64,000 nucleotides of DNA from NCBI GenBank assembly GCA_021199495.1, contig JAJQHY010000079.1, positions 32,396 to 96,395 of the forward strand. The letters run 5' to 3'. The position numbers and the translations under genes are program-made. Below are positions 36,601 through 44,598 of the stretch, one piece after another; position 1 is the stretch's first letter, and every line of letters starts with the position of its first letter. The DNA comes from Lachnospiraceae bacterium (GTDB taxonomy: Bacteria; Bacillota; Clostridia; Lachnospirales; Lachnospiraceae). The notes under the pieces were generated by a model. The model worked only from the letters and a program-made list of their open reading frames with translations. It made no database searches and was not told where the DNA came from.

Positions 36601-38169
36601 GGAGGAACAGGCCTCGTTTAACATAATATTGGTAATTACACCGTCCTGAAGCCAGATGGCTTTCATATCCTGGCCGCCGATGTCCAGAAGAAAGGTTGCC
36701 TGCGGATAAAACTTTAAAGCCGCCGTGGCATGCGCCACCGTCTCCACGATATGATAGTCTGCCCCGAAGGCCTTCGCCAGCATTTTCTCCCCATATCCGG
36801 TGGTTCCAACACCCAGTATATTTAATTTCACACCCTGAGAATCATATTTCTCATAAAAGCTGCGGATACCGTCGCAGACGACGCGTAGCGCCTGTCCCTG
36901 GTTGGAGGCATAAAAGCGGTCGATCACCCGCTCGTTTTCATCCATCAGCACCATCTTGGATGTAGTGGAGCCGGAATCGATTCCTAAAAAGGCGCGGATT
37001 TCCCCTCTGTAAATTTCAGGTTTCTCCACCTCCATCCGCTCTTTGTCATGGCGCAGCTCAAAATCCTCCCGCTCCTGCTTAGATGCAAAAAACGGCTGAC
37101 TCTCATTTTCCGCCTGTTCACTTTTGTTTTTCAGGCAGACAGTCAGACACTCACTCAGCTTTTCGAGTGTCACCCTGTCTTCATCCGCGCACTCTCTGCC
37201 AGCATCTTCCGCTGCCAGCGTCTTCACATCCGCATTCCGTCCACTCCCGTCAGCCGACGTCGTATCACCCTTTCCCATCGGAAAGAGCTTATCAATCGCA
37301 ATCGCCGTCCCCAATGCCACAATCGTCTCCGGATGATCCGGAATGATAATCTCTTCCGCTTTTAAATGCAGCCGCTCCGCAAACACCCTCACCAGCGTTG
37401 GATGAAAGGTCAGCGGACCACCCTCAAAAATGATCGGCGCTGTAAGCTCCAATCCCTGGGAAAGGCCCCCGATCGTCTGCTTCGCAATGGCGTGAAACGC
37501 GGAGAGCGCAATATCCTCCCGCGCAGCCCCCTGAATCAAAAGCGGCTGGATGTCCGTCTTAGCAAATACACCGCAGCGCCCGGAAATATCATAAACATGA
37601 TTTCCTGCTGCCGCCAGCGCCTCGTAATTTTCCGGCTCTACATGCAAAAGCGCCGCGATCTCATCGATAAAAGCGCCTGTACCGCCGGCACAGCTTCCAT
37701 TCATGCGCATATCCGACGCGGTCAGTTCCTTTTTCTCCTCATCATAATGAAAAAAGATCAGCTTCGCGTCCTGACCGCCTAACTCCACTGCCGTTCTGGC
37801 CTGCGGATACAGGGCACACACAGCGGCGGCATTCGCCACCACCTCCTGAATGTAAGGGATGCCAAGCGCCTCCGCCGTCGGCTTCCCGCCGGAACCGCAG
37901 ACCGCGGCTCTTAATTTCATCCGCGGAAATAAGGCGGCCGCCTCCTTTAAAAGCGCCGCCGCGGTCTCCATCTGCCGGGCATGATGCCTGCGGTAAACGG
38001 AATATATCACCTGATATGTATGGGCGTCGATGATTACCAGCTTCACCGTAGTGGAGCCAATATCGACGCCCAGTCTGTAATCGCCTGTTTCATTCATTTT
38101 TCCCGTCAGAGCAGTCTCCCGCTCCCCTGTCCGGGGCTTTGTATTGTACTTTGTCTCTTCGTTTTTCAT
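33661..38169 (-). CDS. 2-hydroxyacyl-CoA dehydratase activase-like giant protein (BadF/HgdC domains plus DUF2229)
   Basis: A 1502-residue fusion. Two ASKHA ATPase domains of the BadF/BadG/HgdC family: residues 31-295 (YRLGVDIGSTTVKLVIIDAH; NGSCAGGTGAF) and 391 to about 650 (IRAFLGIDSGSTTSKMVLMD; NEACSSGCGSF). The Cys residues in these loops ligate the shared [4Fe-4S] cluster in HgdC. A Cys-rich link (VVCPGCANHCSRTV) leads to a DUF2229 domain (FWDSMPFWSTFFKALGFQVK) and a final HgdB-like region with KYVHNDICFPCQMVIGELIG and ILQPFGCLPNHVCGRG. Activases inject an electron into dehydratases at the cost of ATP, but the substrate of this large stand-alone class is not established. The ribosome binding site is weak (GGAGG 16 bases away), so the exact start is uncertain. 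Confidence 0.88.
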   Translation of the reverse strand: MKNEETKYNTKPRTGERETALTGKMNETGDYRLGVDIGSTTVKLVIIDAHTYQVIYSVYRRHHARQMETAAALLKEAAALFPRMKLRAAVCGSGGKPTAEALGIPYIQEVVANAAAVCALYPQARTAVELGGQDAKLIFFHYDEEKKELTASDMRMNGSCAGGTGAFIDEIAALLHVEPENYEALAAAGNHVYDISGRCGVFAKTDIQPLLIQGAAREDIALSAFHAIAKQTIGGLSQGLELTAPIIFEGGPLTFHPTLVRVFAERLHLKAEEIIIPDHPETIVALGTAIAIDKLFPMGKGDTTSADGSGRNADVKTLAAEDAGRECADEDRVTLEKLSECLTVCLKNKSEQAENESQPFFASKQEREDFELRHDKERMEVEKPEIYRGEIRAFLGIDSGSTTSKMVLMDENERVIDRFYASNQGQALRVVCDGIRSFYEKYDSQGVKLNILGVGTTGYGEKMLAKAFGADYHIVETVAHATAALKFYPQATFLLDIGGQDMKAIWLQDGVITNIMLNEACSSGCGSFLETFAESLNIPVEKIADAAFAAENPARLGSRCTVFMNSTIINEQRNGKNPQDIMAGLCRSIIENVFTKVVRLSNTDTLGDCVVVQGGTFNNAAVLRALEEYLGREVHLAPYSGEMGALGAAMLTKQRIEEYGYADSKGTSFIGRDGLAHFQYETKTGVVCPGCANHCSRTVISFSDGKYFVTGNRCERGERMTDEEWDKKPVPEPDNVMQPVDLFAEREKLLFQEYDYHAQTVREEVIGLPRVLEFWDSMPFWSTFFKALGFQVKFSHKSSRKMYEEGLSFVASDTICFPAKLVHGHVADLAKQKVDRIFFPYVMHMPPEGVDKQSPYVCSVLQGYPMVVRNSQNPESRYDVIYDTPVFHWFTEKNRRQQICQYAVDTYHVTQKEAEEAFKQGEAAIRLFRETLTQKAEQVIEQAQKEGGYAVVLAGRPYHTDPFVSHDISKLFLKKGISVLPVDSLPGLEKQDLKNTRIEITNNFHTRMLAGAMVAAENEALEYVQLVSFGCGHDAVLSDEIVRIMTERSDKPPLILKVDESDAQGSLGIRVESFLETVEIRRKAKNGQTSEICPLPAPSPVKFYKKDKKVRTLLIPNISAEVSVLLCAILEKENFIVQSIPVGGLHEISLGKKYVHNDICFPCQMVIGELIGALQKGNYNLDEVAVGMVKFQCDCRMSHYAGLLRKGLDAAGFSQVPVLTTDMGDSKDMHPGVSLLGISAVLEAVWVFEMLDILTELCRKIRPYEINPGETDRVYQSCVLQIADGIRKGIGEARKAFEVCIDQMAAIPYDRSHLKPRVFVTGELLVTYHPGSNFDLERYLERNGMEAVFPRITDQLRKDFRATECEISDYHVNIFPYPFAVTWLFDEIQKKLEKVAVRHPLYEKSLRPRDMYQGVADIIPETLSCGEGWLMAAEIAHYAREGVKSFVILQPFGCLPNHVCGRGTIKKLKEEFPDIQILPLDLDPDTSYANVENRLQMLLMNR

Positions 38170-38181
38170 CTGTACCGGGTC

Positions 38182-39045
38182 TTACGCCTCCTTCGCAATC
38201 CACCCCGCTACGTCCCCCTCCTCGTAGGTGTATGTCAGCTTTTTTCCGTAGGCCTGCTCATAAGCCGCCACCTTCTGCCGGTAATCCAGGTCCATCATTT
38301 CCAGGCTGTTGGTCCGCACATCCTTTTCAGGATCCGGATAGATCGGCGGCAGGACATGCATTACCCACTGTGTACGGTAAAACTCCTCCGTTTCCCGCTC
38401 AGGCAGCGTCTTTATCTCCACGAAACAGGAAATGACCGGCACGTGATTTAAGGCCGCGTAATAATAAGCGCCCCTCTTCGGCGGCCTGGGCTTGCGGTAA
38501 TTAAACCACATCTCCTGCTCCGGATAGATCAGGATCTTATCGCCCTGCGCCAGCTTTTCGGCAACGAATGGCTCAAAAAACTCGCTGGTGTATTTTTTAC
38601 TCCTCGTAATCGGAACGTTATCCACATAATTCATGATAAATCCGAGAAGCCCTGTCATCGCCAGGTTGCTCTCCTGCACCACTGTGTACAGGCGCCCCTG
38701 CTTTCCGCGCCGCATGGTTTCGCGCACCACGGTATTGTCCAACTGATTGAAATGATTGCTGGTGACAATGGCACCGCCCTGCACCTGGGACAGATTCTCC
38801 ATCCCCTCCACCTTTGTGCTTCTATTCATAAAAAGGTCAAAGAAATAAAGAAACGTCATGGCCAGGCGGTTTTTCATCCAGTATCCCACCGTACCCCTGT
38901 TTCTGGCATAGCGCAGCGCCAGCTCGGTTTTTTCTTCCGACGTGATATGAGGATCGCCCACCTCCGCCTTGTTATTATAATTTCCGCTGATTAAATTCGT
39001 TTTGATATTTTCCACGACCGCGGCTTTGTTTCCGCCGAGAATCAT
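38182..39045 (-). CDS. PlsC-family 1-acyl-glycerol-3-phosphate acyltransferase
   Basis: A 287-residue acyltransferase. TSNHFNQLDNTVVRET carries the H-X4-D catalytic motif, IMNYVDNVPITRSKK the second block and ILIYPEQEMWFNYRKPRPPK the third (the EGTRS-equivalent, here PEQEMW). It would acylate lysophosphatidic acid or a related lipid at the membrane. Next on the strand lie the dehydratase activase (12 bp downstream) and, upstream, two GT8 glycosyltransferases and a second acyltransferase, which points to membrane glycolipid synthesis. Confidence 0.85.
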   Translation of the reverse strand: MILGGNKAAVVENIKTNLISGNYNNKAEVGDPHITSEEKTELALRYARNRGTVGYWMKNRLAMTFLYFFDLFMNRSTKVEGMENLSQVQGGAIVTSNHFNQLDNTVVRETMRRGKQGRLYTVVQESNLAMTGLLGFIMNYVDNVPITRSKKYTSEFFEPFVAEKLAQGDKILIYPEQEMWFNYRKPRPPKRGAYYYAALNHVPVISCFVEIKTLPERETEEFYRTQWVMHVLPPIYPDPEKDVRTNSLEMMDLDYRQKVAAYEQAYGKKLTYTYEEGDVAGWIAKEA

Positions 39046-39106
39046 AATAAAACCTCCTTGTACGCCGATGCGGACACGTGTATAAAAGGGTGCTGTCGAC
39101 GACGCT

Positions 39107-40072
39107 TTACAGCTTCACCTTCTCTCCTCTGTCCCGGAGTTTCCGGAATGTCACAGGTCTTTGATCCAGCACCGCCGCTTTTTTAATCATCGTCGCCATG
39201 CAGTCCGTGTCAGACTGTTTCTGCGCCTCAGAATAGCTTTCCTTATACTGCAGGATCTCCTGATAAAACGGGGACTCCTTCGCATATTTCCAGAAATACT
39301 CCTCATAAGCGATATTATCATAGCACCAAGGCTTGGAAAACAGATTGTAATGAATGAGCTTCGGCTTTTCCATCAGCGCCGCATTTTCACTTGCCGGCGG
39401 CATGACGTCCCATGTTCCATCCAGCATTACCACTCTTCCCTGGCAGATCGCGTTTAAATAATCCTGATCCGGTGCGATGCAGTCCACATGCCAGGTATTC
39501 AGCAGATGCATAAACTGATTCGCGAACTTTTCTTCTCGCAGCTTCTTTAAATTCATCACCATCACGCCGGAATTGAAATAATCCGTATTTTTCACACCGA
39601 TAGAATGCTCCGCGTAATGGGACAGCTCCGGCACCGCTTCCACAGCCTGGTCCATGCAGACCGCCAGCAGATTGTCCCCAAGCGCAGTTGCATACAGCTC
39701 GGAAACATCCCCCGGCACCACAATGTCGCTGTCCAGATAAAGAGCCTTATCATACTGTGGAAACATATCCGCGATAAAAAGCCTGAAATAAATGGTCAGC
39801 GTGAAATAATCACAGCGCAGCCAGTTCTCCTCCCGGTCCGTCAGCCAGCCGTAGCTGTCCTCCATGCGGATAAACTCGATTTCAAAAGGCTCTTTGACCG
39901 CGGCTTTCAGCAACTCTTTGCGCTCTTCTTTCAGCCCCTGCTCCAGTACAAAGATTTTATAATGAAATTCCCGGGACGCGTTCTCCATCATGGAGCGCAA
40001 AGCGCAGTCCAGATAAGGCGCATAACCGTCGTCAATTGTAAAAAATACAGGTATTTCTTTCATGGTATTCAC
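39107..40072 (-). CDS. glycosyltransferase family 8
   Basis: A 321-residue GT-A fold transferase. The N-terminus IPVFFTIDDGYAPYLDCALR binds the nucleotide sugar, KALYLDSDIVVPGDVSELYA contains the DxD metal motif, and FNSGVMVMNLKKLREE plus APDQDYLNAICQGRVVMLDG are further GT8 signatures. KLIHYNLFSKPW provides the C-terminal HxxxxxKPW motif. Members transfer glucose or galactose to lipids, sugars or proteins. A related GT8 lies 70 bp upstream on the same strand. The acceptor is unknown. Confidence 0.9.
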   Translation of the reverse strand: MNTMKEIPVFFTIDDGYAPYLDCALRSMMENASREFHYKIFVLEQGLKEERKELLKAAVKEPFEIEFIRMEDSYGWLTDREENWLRCDYFTLTIYFRLFIADMFPQYDKALYLDSDIVVPGDVSELYATALGDNLLAVCMDQAVEAVPELSHYAEHSIGVKNTDYFNSGVMVMNLKKLREEKFANQFMHLLNTWHVDCIAPDQDYLNAICQGRVVMLDGTWDVMPPASENAALMEKPKLIHYNLFSKPWCYDNIAYEEYFWKYAKESPFYQEILQYKESYSEAQKQSDTDCMATMIKKAAVLDQRPVTFRKLRDRGEKVKL

Positions 40073-40142
40073 ACTTTCTTTTCATCAGGCCTTTCACAGC
40101 CTGATCTCATAACCTCACCGACAGCCCATGCATGATCAAATA

Positions 40143-40991
40143 TCATACCGCAGGACAGTCCGTTTCCTTCGCCGCATTCTGCATCCCGGCCTTCACAGAT
40201 ATGTATTCGGCCAGCAAATCGTCATATTCATGTAATTTCAGAACGCTGTGCACTCTCTCGACCTCCCATGGCTTCACCGTCAGGGTACGCACCCTTGGGA
40301 AAAACCGAAACGTAGTCGAAAAATGCTGCAGCACCGTATCCTCATGGAGCCGCCTCTGGTCGTTGTAACGCCTGCGGCAGATCTTTTTATGCTCCGCCAG
40401 CTTGTTGAGCGCGGACTGATCCGGCATGAACATTTTTTTCGTCTCACAAAGGCTGCGGCAGCGTGCGAAAAGGCCAGTCTTACGGATTCTTTTCATATTT
40501 AACAAAAGGACGCCCGAATTCAGATAATCCCGGCGGAACAAATTCCGTCTGAAAAACCAGCTTCCATAATAATCCAGCACGCCGGCAAGCTCCTCATCTG
40601 CCATTTCCTGGTGGTAAAAATCACTGAAATCCCTCCGGCAGACCACATCATTATCCAGATACAGAACCCGCTCAGGCATGCCCGGAATCTGGTCCGCGTA
40701 CAGGCGCAGCATGCAGCAGGGCGTGAAGCGGGTCTCCATATTTGCGGTGGGAACCTGCTTTAAAAACTGCTCCGTGGCGTTAATCAGGCTGACGCGGTTT
40801 GCAGGATTTTTCTCCTTTACCAGGCGATCCAGATACTGAACGGTTTCCGTTGTTACGGGAAGGATTCTTTCATATGAAAGTGTCATCACCATGATATTCA
40901 GCTCTTCCGTGACATTTCGAAGCAGCGACAGGACTGAAATGATCAGACCGTCTTCTATGTTCCGGTCGCCGCAGTATAAGATGTTGATCAC
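40143..40991 (-). CDS. glycosyltransferase family 8
   Basis: About 282 residues. VINILYCGDRNIEDGLIISV opens the fold, RVLYLDNDVVCRRDFSDFYH holds the DxD motif and YLNSGVLLLNMKRIRKTGLF the acceptor-side motif; FMPDQSALNKLAEHKKICRR follows. I take GTG at 40991 as start, since it lies just after the stop of the upstream acyltransferase gene and has GAGGGAG at good distance; an ATG at 41015 inside that gene is an alternative. The C-terminus lacks the clear HxxxxxKPW of its neighbour, having VKPWEVERVH. Probably acts with the adjacent acyltransferases on a glycolipid. Confidence 0.85.
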   Translation of the reverse strand: MINILYCGDRNIEDGLIISVLSLLRNVTEELNIMVMTLSYERILPVTTETVQYLDRLVKEKNPANRVSLINATEQFLKQVPTANMETRFTPCCMLRLYADQIPGMPERVLYLDNDVVCRRDFSDFYHQEMADEELAGVLDYYGSWFFRRNLFRRDYLNSGVLLLNMKRIRKTGLFARCRSLCETKKMFMPDQSALNKLAEHKKICRRRYNDQRRLHEDTVLQHFSTTFRFFPRVRTLTVKPWEVERVHSVLKLHEYDDLLAEYISVKAGMQNAAKETDCPAV

Positions 40992-40995
40992 ACTG

Positions 40996-41763
40996 TTACT
41001 CTCCCTCTTTTTCATACCGGATATACGCATACGAGCTTGCCCGGCTCCGCTCCTGCATGCAGTCTGAAACCTCATCATGCAGCTTTTTGATCGCCTCTTT
41101 TTTACTGAGGTTTAAATCCGGCTCAAACGGCCCGTCAATATAGGTGGTAATGCGGGGCTTTTTCCCTCGCCGCCGCTTCTGGTAGGTCGTCGTCATGCAG
41201 TAAACCGGCGCCTCATACTGCACCGGATAATGAAAAGAAGTCTCCGCAAACGGCCTGACAAAGCTGCAGTACGGCCAGACATGCGCCTCCGGATAAACGA
41301 TGATGCACCGTCCATGCTCCAGATGGCAGCGCATCGCTTCCTGGAACGACTTCATCTGCGACAGGGACTCCGGCAAAATCAGTGCTCCCAGCATGGGAAG
41401 CAGCTTTCCCAACACCGGAATTCCCAGATTGGCCGCCCCCGCCACAGTATACAGTCTTTTCGGGAAAATATAGACTGCCGGGGCGAACGCGTCCCCCATC
41501 GGCTGCGTGTGATTTCCATACAGAAAAATGCCTTTTCCTTTGCAGATCTTAAATTTCTCCCGGCCGACCACCCTGATATGCAGGACAGCATACGAATAGA
41601 TAAAAGCAAATATCACTGCGATACCATACAGGATGGCCGAAGCCGCCCGGTACAGCGGATTCCGATGCAGCCACTGAAAATTCTCCGGCAGCCGCTTGTC
41701 CTGCTGTCCGCTCTCCACAAAATCATCCGTAAAATCACGGTAATACCGTACTTCTTCCCTCAT
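40996..41763 (-). CDS. PlsC-like acyltransferase with altered catalytic spacing
   Basis: A 255-residue protein with one N-terminal span (AILYGIAVIFAFIYSYAVLH) and a PlsC-type core: FLYGNHTQPMGDAFAPAVYI, LGALILPESLSQMKSFQEAM, CIIVYPEAHVWPYCSFVRPF. The catalytic motif reads H-X5-D (HTQPMGD) rather than the normal H-X4-D. The Glu of PEAHVWPY matches the third block. Likely a lipid acyltransferase, but substrate and activity are uncertain. Coupled to the GT8 gene 4 bp downstream. Confidence 0.75.
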   Translation of the reverse strand: MREEVRYYRDFTDDFVESGQQDKRLPENFQWLHRNPLYRAASAILYGIAVIFAFIYSYAVLHIRVVGREKFKICKGKGIFLYGNHTQPMGDAFAPAVYIFPKRLYTVAGAANLGIPVLGKLLPMLGALILPESLSQMKSFQEAMRCHLEHGRCIIVYPEAHVWPYCSFVRPFAETSFHYPVQYEAPVYCMTTTYQKRRRGKKPRITTYIDGPFEPDLNLSKKEAIKKLHDEVSDCMQERSRASSYAYIRYEKEGE

Positions 41764-41913
41764 ATCTGCTCACATACCGCGGCCATTTTTTCCAGTATTT
41801 CCGGGAAAGCCGCTTCCTATTCCGCACACTTCTCTTCATCGTACTGAGGCAGTATAAGTCCTCAATTTCAACTCAGAATAAACTTTCCTTATGCAGATGA
41901 ATAGAAATATAGA

Positions 41914-41942
41914 TTGAAATTCTCTTCTCCACATGTTAGAAT
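41914..41942 (+). promoter_or_regulatory. candidate araA promoter
   Basis: TTGAAA (41914-41919), exact 17-bp spacer, TAGAAT (41937-41942), about 70 bp upstream of the araA ATG at 42014. AGGAGG at 42001-42006 is the ribosome binding site. I saw no clear AraR or catabolite-repression box in the interval. Confidence 0.65.
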
Positions 41943-42013
41943 CCAATTCAGTAAAAACATGATAACCTGAATACAAAAAATGTGTATTGCAATGAAGGAC
42001 AGGAGGATACCCT

Positions 42014-43510
42014 ATGAAGCAAGCAAAAAATTACAAATTCTGGTTTGCAACCGGTTCTCAGGATCTTTACGGAGACGAATGCCTCGCAAAGGTCGCGGAG
42101 CATTCTAAAATCATCGTGAACCGGCTCAACGAATCCGGAGTCCTTCCGTACGAAGTCGTATGGAAGCCAACCATGATCACAAATGAAGTGATTCGCAGAA
42201 CCTTCAACGAGGCAAACGCGGATGAGGAGTGTGCGGGTGTGATCACCTGGATGCACACCTTTTCTCCTGCGAAATCCTGGATTCTCGGACTGCAGGAATT
42301 CCGCAAGCCGCTGCTTCATCTGCACACACAGTTCAATGAAGAAATCCCGTACGATACCATTGATATGGATTTCATGAATGAGAATCAGTCTGCGCACGGG
42401 GACCGCGAGTTCGGACACATTGTCACACGGATGGGCATTGAACGGAAAATCATCGTCGGTCACTGGAACGACAGGGCGGTTCAGGAAAAAATCGCATCCT
42501 GGATGCGCACGGCAGTCGGCATTATGGAGAGCAGCCACATCCGCGTCATGCGTATCGCGGACAACATGAGAAACGTAGCGGTTACGGAAGGCGACAAAGT
42601 AGAGGCACAGATTAAATTTGGCTGGGAAATCGACGCGTATCCGGTGAATGAGATCGCACAGGCCGTGCAGGCGGTATCGCAGTCAGATACCAACGCACTG
42701 GTTGACGAATACTACGACAAATATCAGATCCTTCTTGAAGGAAGAGATGAAGCAGAGTTTCGCAGACATGTTGCCGTACAGGCACAGATTGAGCTCGGCT
42801 TTGAGCGCTTCCTGGAGGAAAAAAATTATCAGGCAATCGTAACGCACTTCGGCGACCTCGGCGCGCTTACGCAGCTTCCCGGCCTTGCGATTCAGCGACT
42901 GATGGAAAAGGGCTACGGCTTCGGCGCAGAGGGCGACTGGAAGACCGCAGCACTGGTACGCCTGATGAAGATCATGACGCAGAACACCCCGAACGCAAAG
43001 GGTACTTCCTTTATGGAGGATTACACCTACAATCTCGTCCCCGGGAAGGAAGGCATTCTGGAAGCGCACATGCTGGAGGTCTGCCCGACCATCGCGGACG
43101 GTCCGATCAGCATTAAGGTAAATCCTCTTTCCATGGGTGACAGGGAAGACCCTGCCCGTCTTGTATTTACCGCCAAAGAAGGTCCCGGCATCGCGGCATC
43201 GCTGGTTGACCTCGGCAACCGTTTCCGCCTCATTGTGAACGCGGTAGACTGCAAAAAGACCGAAAAGCCGATGCCGAAGCTTCCGGTTGCCACCGCATTC
43301 TGGACCCCGCAGCCGAACCTTGCGACAGGCGCAGAAGCCTGGATCCTGGCGGGCGGCGCGCACCACACCGCGTTCACCTACGATCTGACCTCGGAACAGC
43401 TGGCAGACTGGGGTGCGGCTATGGGCATTGAGACCGTCATCATCGACAACGATACGACCATCCGCAATCTCAAAAATGAATTGAGATGGAATTCGGTATA
43501 TTACAGATAA
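42014..43510 (+). CDS. araA: L-arabinose isomerase
   Basis: A 498-residue cytosolic enzyme converting L-arabinose to L-ribulose. The N-terminus (FWFATGSQDLYGDECLAKVA) is diagnostic, with TWMHTFSPAKSWILGLQEFR, LHTQFNEEIPYDTIDMDFMN and GYGFGAEGDWKTAALVRLMK following. Metal ligands are expected in GAEGDW, FMEDYTY and the two His-containing segments LEAHMLEVCPT and GGAHHTAFTYDL, all present. Full normal length. It stands alone: no araB or araD is adjacent, unlike the usual operon. A good promoter and AGGAGG precede it, and it converges on sigK. Confidence 0.97.
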   Translation: MKQAKNYKFWFATGSQDLYGDECLAKVAEHSKIIVNRLNESGVLPYEVVWKPTMITNEVIRRTFNEANADEECAGVITWMHTFSPAKSWILGLQEFRKPLLHLHTQFNEEIPYDTIDMDFMNENQSAHGDREFGHIVTRMGIERKIIVGHWNDRAVQEKIASWMRTAVGIMESSHIRVMRIADNMRNVAVTEGDKVEAQIKFGWEIDAYPVNEIAQAVQAVSQSDTNALVDEYYDKYQILLEGRDEAEFRRHVAVQAQIELGFERFLEEKNYQAIVTHFGDLGALTQLPGLAIQRLMEKGYGFGAEGDWKTAALVRLMKIMTQNTPNAKGTSFMEDYTYNLVPGKEGILEAHMLEVCPTIADGPISIKVNPLSMGDREDPARLVFTAKEGPGIAASLVDLGNRFRLIVNAVDCKKTEKPMPKLPVATAFWTPQPNLATGAEAWILAGGAHHTAFTYDLTSEQLADWGAAMGIETVIIDNDTTIRNLKNELRWNSVYYR

Positions 43511-43540
43511 GCATCCTGTCAAAAGGCTGAAAGCTGAAAA

Positions 43541-43572
43541 TGAGCCGTTCCTGTATAAACAGGAGCGGCTCA
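43541..43572 (-). terminator. hairpin terminator between araA and sigK
   Basis: Stem TGAGCCGTTCCTGT / ACAGGAGCGGCTCA (14 bp, one G-U) with a four-base loop. On the minus strand TTTT follows almost directly, making it a sigK terminator; on the plus strand the tail AAATCATT is weaker but it probably also ends araA. Confidence 0.75.
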
Positions 43573-43593
43573 AATCATTCAATCGTATTCGTA

Positions 43594-44235
43594 TTACAGA
43601 TATTCCGCCTCCCGGAACGCACGCCTCAGCTTCTCCAAAGCCCTCTTCTCCAACCTCGAAACATAACTCCGTGAAATCTGAAAATGCTCCCCAGCCTGAG
43701 ACTGCGTATACACCCGGCTGCCGTTTAACCCATAGCGCATGGTCAGGATTTCCCGCTCTTTTTCCGTCAGAACACTGCCCAGCACCTGTGTCAGAAAAGT
43801 AAGTGTCTCCCTCTCCTCCAGGTCTGCGGTCATGTCCTCATCCTGCGTACACACGTCAATGATCTGAATCTCATTGCCCTCTTTATCTGTTCCCATGGGC
43901 TCATAAAGGGAGACCTCACGGGAGAACTTCTTTTTGGTGCGTAACATCATGAGGAGTTCATTTTCAATACACCTGCACGCATACGTCGCGAGCTTCCCCC
44001 TCCCGGCGTCAAAAGTATCAATCGCTTTTAAAAGTCCCAGAATACCGATGGATATATAATCCTCCGCCTCCTGCCCGGGACCCTGATATTTCCTGGCGAT
44101 GTGGGCCACTAAGCGGAGGTTGTGCATGATCAGTTTATCTCTGGCAAGGAATGCCGCCTCCTCGTCCTCCCCGTGCAGAAGCTGAAGATAATGCGCTTCC
44201 TCCGCGGGGGAAAGAGGCTTTAGGAAGGTCTGCAT
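43594..44235 (-). CDS. sigK: RNA polymerase sporulation sigma factor sigma-K
   Basis: A 213-residue sigma-70 family protein of the late mother-cell type. The start LKPLSPAEEAHYLQLLHGED is typical; region 2 has NLRLVAHIARKYQGPGQEAE followed by DYISIGILGLLKAIDTFD and KLATYACRCIENELLMMLR; region 4 has LTEKEREILTMRYGLNGSRV and YTQSQAGEHFQISRSYVSRL. Start at 44235 is chosen for GGAGG five bases upstream and matches the family. The gene is continuous, with no skin element interrupting it. Supports a spore-forming host. A close sporulation paralogue (sigma-E) is less likely because that protein has a longer N-terminus. Confidence 0.88.
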   Translation of the reverse strand: MQTFLKPLSPAEEAHYLQLLHGEDEEAAFLARDKLIMHNLRLVAHIARKYQGPGQEAEDYISIGILGLLKAIDTFDAGRGKLATYACRCIENELLMMLRTKKKFSREVSLYEPMGTDKEGNEIQIIDVCTQDEDMTADLEERETLTFLTQVLGSVLTEKEREILTMRYGLNGSRVYTQSQAGEHFQISRSYVSRLEKRALEKLRRAFREAEYL

Positions 44236-44478
44236 TTCAGCCTCCAAAAAACCCTTTCTACCAGTATATGTGACCAAAAAAGAGAAGTGCCTTTCCGAAT
44301 TTTTTTACTTCCGGGACAAACTTCGCATCTGCTGAGTTAATGTATTTAACCGCATTCTTTTTGTACTCTGTCTGCAACGCTTCTCCCTCCATTTTTGGTG
44401 TTCATTCAAGTTCCCGTTGTTAATACAACTATATTAATGTTTTTTCCCTATAACAAGTATTTTTTTAATAAAATCAAA

Positions 44479-44598
44479 AATAGTGACCGCAGTTCCATTG
44501 CGTCAAGGCTTTAAATCTCAGTAATTTCTCCTTCGCACAGCAAAAGCTCCAAGTCAGGTGATGAATGACCTGGCTGGAGCTTTTCATCAATCTTAAAC
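44479..44598 (+). repeat. 120-bp repeat, copy 1: tail of an Rpn-type transposase gene plus terminator
   Basis: About 85% identical by eye to 54108-54230. The block starts with the last codons of a plus-strand frame (SDRSSIASRL then TAA at 44511-44513) matching the extreme C-terminus of Rpn/PD-(D/E)XK transposases, and ends with a GC-rich hairpin at 44542-44584. No further upstream part of the transposase survives here; 44278-44478 is AT-rich and holds nothing else I recognise. Confidence 0.7.
44542..44584. terminator. bidirectional hairpin terminator after the sensor kinase
   Basis: AAAAGCTCCA...AGGT pairs with ACCT...TGGAGCTTTT around a short AT loop, giving U-tracts in both directions. Lies 9 bp past the stop of the minus-strand kinase gene, and after the plus-strand Rpn remnant. 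Confidence 0.75.

Noticed and set aside
35338..36621. Long plus-strand frame (427 codons) inside the dehydratase activase gene
   Set aside because: It lies opposite a well-supported conserved gene, has no ribosome binding site and a His/Leu/Arg-rich composition typical of antisense shadow frames.
42683..43582. Minus-strand frame (299 codons) opposite araA
   Set aside because: Antisense shadow of a highly conserved gene with regular codon use; no start signal or recognisable motif.
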